A DNA stretch of 64,000 nt from Streptomyces tirandamycinicus (GTDB lineage: Bacteria; Actinomycetota; Actinomycetes; Streptomycetales; Streptomycetaceae), in contig NZ_CP029188.1 of assembly GCF_003097515.1 (NCBI RefSeq), positions 806,001 to 870,000 on the forward strand, read 5' to 3'. Positions 58,225 to 64,000 of this stretch are shown here, in pieces. Position numbers and translations under genes: made by a program. The notes beneath the pieces are model-generated. The model was not told the DNA's origin. It worked only from the letters and a program-made list of their open reading frames with translations, and made no database searches. The number at the start of each line of letters is the position of its first letter. The stretch's first letter is position 1.

Positions 58225-58965
58225 CCCCCTGGCGCCGTCGCCCACGTCCCGGTGCGCTGGCGCCGTGCCGTCTGGGCCGCCCCGCCGGCAGGTAGGGGCG
58301 GCGGCCACGGTGAAGAGCCGCCAGCGGCCAAGGGCGCGGGTCCGTCGTCGCCCTGGTCCAAGACCTGGAGTTCGCGGTGCGAGAACGCGTCGCCGCCCAC
58401 GGCGAGGGCCTTCACGGCGGCCCACGGCCCGCTCCGGACGGTCATGGTTGACCTCCGATCGCGGTCCGATGCGTTTCCGCCCGTGCTACCGCCTGCGGGA
58501 ACGGCCGGTCCCCGCAGGCCGTGCCGGGAATTTTCCGCCTGCCCATCGCGTCGCCGATTCGCAGCGCTCCATGGCGCGCGCTGGACGTCGGGCTAGGTGC
58601 TGAGGCCCGTGGCTGACGCGGCGTCTGCCACGGCATGTGAGCGGCACTTGGCGTGCAAGCCCGGGCCCTGTGGTCGGGAGACCCGAGGCAGCGGCGCCTG
58701 GACGCTGGGGCCCTGGCAGGATGGCAGCGTCGGGCGGCGTCCGAGGTGTCGCGGTCGCCCGGCGACCGCTGCAGACAGCCGAGCCTTCTCGTCCCGTCGG
58801 CCACGAGCCGCGACGGGGAACCGGGTCAGAGCGCCTCGCTGTGTCGCGAGACCGAGGGGCAGCGACGACGACGCCCCGGGCCCTCGCGGCGCGGTCGCAC
58901 CCGGGCGCTCCAGGGCGGCGCCAGCAGTCCAGCACCGCTGGAGCATCAACCGGGACGTGTCGCTG
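58225..58965 (-). pseudogene. Corrupted copy of rsmH (right arm)
   Basis: GCCGCCCACGGCGAGGGCC at about 58,391 is the reverse complement of the intact rsmH segment near 49,375 ([10 protein letters not shown]). The gene start is visible near 58,940-58,965 (CCAGCACCGCTGGAGCATCA). Between 58,966 and 59,236 the corrupted promoter region can be followed. Confidence 0.8.
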
Positions 58966-59236
58966 CTAATGCCCCTCTCAGGTCGCGCTGGCGGTGGCCG
59001 GGCCGTACGTTGCCCACCCGCGCCGAAAACGCGGAAATGTGCTGGATGTGTCGTAACTGCGCGTCACTTTAGCCACCTGCCGTTCCGGTCAATCAACGGC
59101 GCGGTCGCCGCGCGCGCCGAGGGCCCCGGGACGGGCGGCCACCGAACGACCCCGCCCCCGCCTTGGTTAGCTCACAACAAGTCCGTTGACGTCTGTCCTC
59201 TCGAGCGGCGGCCGGCCGTGGCCATACCGTCGAGAC

Positions 59237-59729
59237 ATGTCGACTTCCCCGCAGCCCCCCGCAGAGTCCGCCGTCCGGACGCCGGTCAGGACCGGCTGTC
59301 GAAGCGAACCAGCACTACGCCTCGGCCGTCACCGACCCCGCATGACGCCGCCCTCCGGTCGCGTGGTGGCCAGGACGCCCCGTCTCGACCCGCGCGCTGG
59401 CCTGGAACTCGGCGACGCCACACGATCCGCAACGCGGGCGGACGGTCACGACGACGTGATCCCTCGCTGACCATCAGCAGCCGCCTGGGCACCCGCAGCG
59501 TCGTGCTCATCCACACACCGGCTGCGGCCGGAGATCCCTGACCGAGGACTTCCGCACGGCTGGAGTCGAGGTGGGCCAGCGCCGTCCTGGCCGTGAGCGC
59601 TCGCGACGTCGACCAGGAGTCGCAGTCGATGCAGCCGGGCGCACCTCGCCGTTCTCGCACACCGACGATGTGCGCGGGTTCGTCTTCGACGTCAAGTCCG
59701 TCTGCTGCGGGAGATCGAACCCCCGGTGA
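59237..59729 (+). pseudogene. Corrupted copy of the carbonic anhydrase gene (right arm)
   Basis: It starts ATGTCGACTTCCCCGC as in the intact gene and ends GGGAGATCGAACC-CCGGTGA. Between them, pieces match DPGMDARP, LELGD, TIRNAGG, GTRSVVLIH and DDVRGFVFDVK in shifting frames. Error density is lower than near 54 kb. A working copy of this gene probably occupies this position, upstream of moxR. From 59,800 to 60,121 I see AT-richer clean sequence but no gene. Confidence 0.85.
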
Positions 59730-60121
59730 GCCCGCCCCCGGCCGCGCGTCCGGCGGGCCCCGGCGGCGCCGCCGCGGCGCGAGCGGTGGGTGGCGCGCGT
59801 GTGCGGCGGTCGGCGCGGCGCGGCGGGGGTGGCGGCGGCGTGCGCGCCTGGGAGCGCGGGCCTGCTCCGCAGGGCGCTGGGTGCGGAGGGCGTCCCCTCC
59901 CCCGGCGTGGACGGATCACAGCGCCGTGTGAGCTGCCAAACGCGGCAACCGCAGACATATGGCGCCCACTTGTCCACAGGCGAGTGACATGACGCGGCAA
60001 CGGCAACAAGAATGCGGGTGGTGACACCTCCGCGGATCCGACCGGAGGGGGTGTCCGTGTTTCGGGGTGGGCCGTGCCGCAAGCAGTGCACCGGTCCATG
60101 GAACGGGCCGAGGAGGGCCGG

Positions 60122-61174
60122 GTGACGACCTATGACGATCGAGCGAGCCTCACGGATCTGACCACCACAGCGGAGCGCGTCCGCAGGTCGGTGGAGGGTG
60201 TGATCGAGGGCAAGCCTGAGGTCGTACGGCTCTCGCTGACCGTGCTGCTCGCGGAGGGGCATCTCCTCATCGAGGACGTGCCGGGCGTGGGCAAGACGAT
60301 GCTGGCGAAGGCTCTGGCGCGGTCGATCGACTGCTCGGTGCGGCGCATCCAGTTCACGCCGGACCTGCTGCCGTCGGACATCACCGGTGTGTCGATCTAC
60401 GACCAGCAGAGACGTGACTTCGAGTTCAAGCCCGGCGCGATCTTCGCCCAGATAGTGATCGGCGACGAGATCAACCGGGCATCGCCGAAGACCCAGTCCG
60501 CGCTGCTGGAGTCCATGGAGGAGCGTCAGGTCACCATCGACGGCCAGACGTACGAACTGCCCACGCCCTTCATGGTGGTGGCCACGCAGAACCCGGTGGA
60601 GATGGAGGGCACGTACCCGCTGCCCGAGGCCCAGCGGGACCGCTTCATGGCGCGGGTGTCGATGGGCTATCCGACGCCGGAGGCCGAGCTGCAGATGCTC
60701 GACGTGCACGGCGCGGTGTCCCCCCTCGACGACCTCCAGCCGGCGGCGCACGCCCACGACGTCGTGAAGCTGATCGACGCGGTGCGGACGGTCCATGTCG
60801 CCGACTCCGTGCGGAGGTACGCGGTGGAGCTGGTCTCGGCGACCCGCAGCCACGCCGATCTCCGCCTGGGCGCCTCGCCCCGGGCCACCCTGCACCTCCT
60901 GCGGGCCGCCAAGGCGTCGGCCGCGCTGAGCGGCCGGGACTACGCGCTGCCGGACGATGTGCAGTCGCTCGCGGTGCCGGTCCTCGCCCACCGTCTGCTG
61001 CCGACGGCCCAGGCCCAGCTGAACCGCCGTACCGCCGAGCAGGTCGTGCAGGAGATCCTGCAGCGCACGCCCGTGCCGACCTCGGGCAACGACCCGGCCT
61101 ACGGAACCGGCGCCCGCCAGGTGCCCGGCGGCCCGGTCTACGGCCGGCAGCGGCCCGGCGTCCGGCGGATCTGA
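60122..61174 (+). CDS. MoxR-family AAA+ ATPase
   Basis: A 350-residue AAA+ ATPase of the MoxR (AAA_3) family. Walker A is VPGVGKTMLAKA (residues 53-64) and Walker B is VIGDEINRA (112-120), followed by SPKTQSALLE and the sensor region VVATQNPVEMEGTYPLPEAQ. The C-terminal lid (VVKLIDAVRTVHV onward) is helical, and a Gly/Pro-rich tail ends it. MoxR proteins act as chaperones that often mature a partner with a VWA or DUF58 domain. Here DUF58 and transglutaminase genes follow with 1-bp and 4-bp overlaps. The GTG at 60122 has GGAGG upstream. Confidence 0.93.
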   Translation: MTTYDDRASLTDLTTTAERVRRSVEGVIEGKPEVVRLSLTVLLAEGHLLIEDVPGVGKTMLAKALARSIDCSVRRIQFTPDLLPSDITGVSIYDQQRRDFEFKPGAIFAQIVIGDEINRASPKTQSALLESMEERQVTIDGQTYELPTPFMVVATQNPVEMEGTYPLPEAQRDRFMARVSMGYPTPEAELQMLDVHGAVSPLDDLQPAAHAHDVVKLIDAVRTVHVADSVRRYAVELVSATRSHADLRLGASPRATLHLLRAAKASAALSGRDYALPDDVQSLAVPVLAHRLLPTAQAQLNRRTAEQVVQEILQRTPVPTSGNDPAYGTGARQVPGGPVYGRQRPGVRRI

Positions 61175-62526
61175 TGAGCGCCGGGAGCCCCGCCGCCGGC
61201 GGCGACGAGCGGGGCGGCATGCGGGCGGCTCTCGGCGGGCTGACGACACGCGGACGATCGTTCCTGGCAGCCGGGGTGGCCGCGGCGCTGTGCGCCGTGG
61301 TGCTCGGGCAGAGCGATCTGCTCCGGGTCGGGCTGCTGCTCGCCGCGCTGCCCCTGATCTGCGTGGCCGTGCTGTACCGGACCCGGCACCGGGTGGCGGG
61401 CAGCCGGCGGCTGTCCCCGTCCCGGGTGCCCGCCGGTTCCGAGGCCCGGGTGGATCTGCGCCTGGACAACGTCTCCCGGTTGCCCACCGGTCTGCTGATG
61501 GTCCAGGACCACGTGCCCTATGTGCTGGGCCCCCGGCCCCGGTTCGTCCTGGACCGGGTGGAGCCGGGCGGCCGGCGCGAGGTGTCCTACCGGGTCCGGT
61601 CGGACCTGCGCGGACGGTATCCCCTGGGCCCGCTGCAGCTGCGGCTGAACGACCCGTTCGGCATGTGCGAGCTGGCCCGTTCCTTCAGTGCGGCCGACAC
61701 CCTCACCGTGATCCCCCGGACCGAGCCGCTGCCGCCGGTGCCGCTGCCGGGCGATGCCGCGGGGTACGGCGACGGACGGCAGCGCACGCTGGCCCTGGCC
61801 GGGGACGACGACGTGATCCCCCGGACCTACCGGCACGGGGACGATCTGCGCCGGGTGCACTGGCGTTCCACGGCGCGCTACGGCGAGCTGATGGTGCGCC
61901 GCGAGGAGCAGCCGCAGCGGCCCAGGTGCACGGTGCTGCTGGACACCCGGCGCGCGGCCTACCGCGGGTCCGGGCCCGGCTCGGCCTTCGAGTGGGCGGT
62001 GTCGGGGGCGGCGTCCGCCCTGGTGCACATGCTGGAGCGCGGCTTCTCGGTCCGGCTGCTGACGGACACGGGCACCTCGCTGCCCGGCGACGGCGGGGAC
62101 GGTCCGGCCGGCTCGCCGCAGGAGTCCGCGGAGTCGGCCGGGCTGATGCTCGACGCGCTCGCGGTCGTGGACCACTCGGACGGCACGGGGCTGTCGGGTG
62201 CCTGCGACGCGCTGCGCGGCGGCGGAGAGGGCCTGCTGGTCGCCTTCCTCGGCGACCTGGACGAGGAGCAGACGGCCGTGGCGGCCCGGATGCGGCGGCG
62301 CAGCGCGAGCGCGGTCGCGTTCGTGCTGGACGGCGGCCTGTGGACGGCGGGCGGAGCGGTGGACGACGCCGCGCGGGAGCGGCTGCGCGGACTGCGCGAG
62401 GCCGGGTGGACGGTGGTCCCCGCCGGACCGGGCGCGGCACTGCCCGGGCTGTGGCGGAAGGCGGCGCGCGAGCACGCGGACTTCGCCCCGGCCGGTACGA
62501 CGGGTCTTTCCGGGGAGTGGTCATGA
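61174..62526 (+). CDS. DUF58 membrane protein
   Basis: A 450-residue protein with two N-terminal transmembrane segments (FLAAGVAAALCAVVLGQSDL and LRVGLLLAALPLICVAVLY). A beta-rich extracytoplasmic-like domain follows (PAGSEARVDLRLDNVSRLPT). The DUF58 signature is DDDVIPRTYRHGDDLRRVHW, then RSTARYGELMVR, leading into a VWA-like fold. DUF58 proteins are regular partners of MoxR ATPases. The start overlaps the moxR stop by one base (TGATG), and its own stop overlaps the next start by 4 bp. Confidence 0.92.
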   Translation: MSAGSPAAGGDERGGMRAALGGLTTRGRSFLAAGVAAALCAVVLGQSDLLRVGLLLAALPLICVAVLYRTRHRVAGSRRLSPSRVPAGSEARVDLRLDNVSRLPTGLLMVQDHVPYVLGPRPRFVLDRVEPGGRREVSYRVRSDLRGRYPLGPLQLRLNDPFGMCELARSFSAADTLTVIPRTEPLPPVPLPGDAAGYGDGRQRTLALAGDDDVIPRTYRHGDDLRRVHWRSTARYGELMVRREEQPQRPRCTVLLDTRRAAYRGSGPGSAFEWAVSGAASALVHMLERGFSVRLLTDTGTSLPGDGGDGPAGSPQESAESAGLMLDALAVVDHSDGTGLSGACDALRGGGEGLLVAFLGDLDEEQTAVAARMRRRSASAVAFVLDGGLWTAGGAVDDAARERLRGLREAGWTVVPAGPGAALPGLWRKAAREHADFAPAGTTGLSGEWS

Positions 62527-64000
62527 GCGGTCGAGGAAGGCTGGCCCTGTGCGCCTACGCCGCCACGCTGATGGCGGCGGCCGCGATGACGCCGCTGGTC
62601 GATCCATGGACGTGGCTGCTGCAGGCGGCGTTCCTGTCGGCGGTGGTCAGCGGGGCCGGCGCCGCGGCACGGCGGGTGCCGCTGGCGCGGTCGCTGACCG
62701 TGGCGGCCCAGGCCGTGCTGGCCGTGCTGATGCTGACCCTGGTCTTCGTGCGTGAGGACGCCGTGCTCGGTCTGATCCCCGGGCCGGACGCCGTCGCCAG
62801 GTTCGGCGAGTTGCTGGCCGCGGGCGGCCAGGACGTCGGCCGGTACGCGATCCCGGCGCCGGCCACCGACGGGATCAAGCTGATGCTGGTCGGCGGAGTG
62901 GTGCTGATCGGCCTGGCCGTGGACGCGCTGGCGGTGACCTACCGCAGCGCCGCGCCCGCGGGTCTGCCGCTGCTCGCGCTGTTCTCGGTGGCCGCCGGTC
63001 TGTCCGGGGGCGGGGCGGGCTGGTGGTGGTTCCTGCTGGCGGCCTCCGGCTATCTGGTGTTGCTGCTGGCGGAGAGCCGTGACCGGCTGTCCCAGTGGGG
63101 CCGGGTCTTCGGCGGCGCCCGGCCGCGCGGCGGGGCCGGGTTCGACCCCGAGGAGGGGACCACACACGCGCCGACCCGTACCGGCCGGCGGATCGGTGCG
63201 GCGGCGCTCGGCGTGGCGCTGGTCGTCCACTGGTCCCTCCCGGCCCTGGACGGCGGACTGATCGGCCAAGGCGGCGGCGCGGGTACGGGCCCGGGAGGCG
63301 GCACCATCAACGCCGTCAACCCCGTGGTGACGCTGCAGGACAGCCTGAACCAGCCCAAGAACCGCGAGTGGCTCAAGTACAAGACGAACGCGAAGGCCAC
63401 CGGTGACATGTATCTGCGGATCATGGCACTGGACCGGTTCGACGGCGGGGCCTGGAAGTTCTCGGTCCGCAAGATCACCGACATCCCGGACGAGCTCCCC
63501 CGCCCCGAGGGCCTCGGCAGTGCGGTCGCCACGACGGAGATCAGGACGAACATCTCCGCGGCGGGTGCCTACAAGCAGGGCTGGCTGCCCATGCCGTACC
63601 CGGCCTCCAAGGTGGCCGTGGACGGCCGCTGGCGCTTCGACCCGGCGCGGCGCACGATCGTCGGGGACCGCGGGCAGACGACCGGCGGTCTGCAGTACTC
63701 GGTCACCAGCCTGCAGGTGCGGCCCACCGCGCAGCAGCTCGCGGAGGCGCCGAAGGCCCCGGCCTCGCTGCTGGAGGAGTACACCAAGGTGCCGGGCACT
63801 CTCCCCGCCGATGTGCGGTCCACGGCGCTGCAGGTGACGCGGGGCGCCGCGAACGACTACGAGCGGGCGGTCGCGCTCCAGGAGTGGTTCGCCTCGGACG
63901 GCGGCTTCTCCTACGACACCCAGGTGGATTCGGGCGGCGGCGTCCAGGCGATCTCGCGCTTCCTGAAGAACAAGGAAGGGTTCTGCATCCACTTCTCCTT
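62523..64000 (+). CDS. TgpA-like membrane transglutaminase, 3' end outside window
   Basis: About 492 codons are visible. Five to six transmembrane helices occupy the first 260 residues or so (DUF3488-like part: LLQAAFLSAVVSGAGAAA, LTVAAQAVLAVLMLTLVFV, GIKLMLVGGVVLIGLAVDAL). A large extracytoplasmic domain follows, and the window ends at NKEGFCIHFSF, the catalytic Cys of the transglutaminase core; His and Asp lie beyond. TgpA-type proteins act in the cell envelope and are paired with MoxR/DUF58. The ATG at 62523 overlaps the DUF58 stop (ATGA). The gene sits next to the dcw cluster in the presumed native order. Confidence 0.9.
   Translation, partial: MSGRGRLALCAYAATLMAAAAMTPLVDPWTWLLQAAFLSAVVSGAGAAARRVPLARSLTVAAQAVLAVLMLTLVFVREDAVLGLIPGPDAVARFGELLAAGGQDVGRYAIPAPATDGIKLMLVGGVVLIGLAVDALAVTYRSAAPAGLPLLALFSVAAGLSGGGAGWWWFLLAASGYLVLLLAESRDRLSQWGRVFGGARPRGGAGFDPEEGTTHAPTRTGRRIGAAALGVALVVHWSLPALDGGLIGQGGGAGTGPGGGTINAVNPVVTLQDSLNQPKNREWLKYKTNAKATGDMYLRIMALDRFDGGAWKFSVRKITDIPDELPRPEGLGSAVATTEIRTNISAAGAYKQGWLPMPYPASKVAVDGRWRFDPARRTIVGDRGQTTGGLQYSVTSLQVRPTAQQLAEAPKAPASLLEEYTKVPGTLPADVRSTALQVTRGAANDYERAVALQEWFASDGGFSYDTQVDSGGGVQAISRFLKNKEGFCIHFS

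Larger units (their letters stand above)
47640..59800. other. Fold-back (inverted) duplication with corrupted arms, probable misassembly
   Basis: The left arm runs carbonic anhydrase, rsmH, ftsL, ftsI, murE, murF on the plus side, and the right arm repeats the same order backwards. The turning point is near 54,460, where the murF sequence around original position 42,522 appears at about 54,285 and again, inverted, at about 54,630. From 47.7 to about 50.1 kb the left arm is intact. Beyond that both arms differ from the intact genes by dense substitutions and indels in all frames. The copies are up to 30-45 percent shorter near the centre. All long open frames inside 50.3-59.8 kb are accidental. 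Confidence 0.85.

Noticed and set aside
50300..59700. Many open frames of 60-440 codons that could pass for novel genes
   Set aside because: They consist of Arg/Pro/Ala-rich noise, shift frame relative to recognisable ftsI, murE, murF, ftsL and rsmH pieces, and have no conserved ribosome binding sites.
50300..59700. Interpretation as ancient pseudogenes or a hypermutating system
   Set aside because: Bacterial decay would favour deletions and transitions and would not act on both arms of a fold-back while leaving one perfect copy of each gene. Sequencing error fits better.

Overview
The window is very GC-rich (most third codon positions are G or C), uses many GTG starts, and carries the core chromosomal order dnaE1 - phoD - rluD - lspA - ileS - divIVA - sepF - ftsZ - ftsQ - murG - ftsW - murD - mraY - murF - murE - ftsI. 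DivIVA, the ftsZ sequence and this gene order point to Streptomyces or a very close relative. No phage, IS element, CRISPR array or tRNA was recognised.

Layout. 1-4.1 kb (+): a membrane repeat protein, a TPR-like protein, a Lon-N protein, a YbaK-type deacylase, and a 24-codon gene that looks like ribosomal protein bL37. 4.2-8.2 kb (-): a DUF2567-like membrane protein, an ABC-2 exporter pair and an NYN-domain protein. 8.4-20 kb: a 51-residue protein, dnaE1, a DUF2252 protein, an oxidoreductase remnant, a membrane protein and DsbA-like pair, Tat-exported PhoD, a kinase remnant, a dienelactone hydrolase and an MscS channel. 20-27 kb (-): an SDR, a Na+/H+ antiporter, a GNAT, rluD, lspA and a histone-H1-like/DksA fusion. 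27-30.7 kb (+): ileS behind a translational T-box. 31-47.4 kb (-): the division and cell-wall (dcw) cluster, from divIVA back to ftsI. 60.1-64 kb (+): a MoxR ATPase, a DUF58 protein and a TgpA-like transglutaminase.

The dcw genes work as one unit. MurE, MurF, MraY, MurD and MurG build lipid II. FtsW and FtsI polymerise and cross-link septal peptidoglycan. FtsQ and FtsL scaffold them, FtsZ and SepF form and anchor the ring, and DivIVA directs polar growth. Many stops and starts overlap by 4 bp, which suggests translational coupling.

The main anomaly is 47.36-59.8 kb. The intact ftsI breaks off near 47,358 against a 280-bp subtilase fragment. Then come intact carbonic anhydrase, rsmH and ftsL in inverted orientation. 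After these, both arms of a large fold-back carry heavily indel-ridden copies of ftsI, murE and murF, and back out again through murF, murE, ftsI, ftsL, rsmH and carbonic anhydrase, turning near 54.46 kb. Each gene has one intact copy. The pattern fits an unpolished chimeric long read (assembly artefact) far better than biology. The likely true order is ftsI-ftsL-rsmH on the minus strand, then carbonic anhydrase and moxR on the plus strand.

Smaller items worth a look: the bL37-like gene, an in-frame palindromic insertion in ileS, a probable frameshift at the start of ftsW, three intergenic arrays of 10-bp repeats, and tandem duplications of two gene 3' ends.
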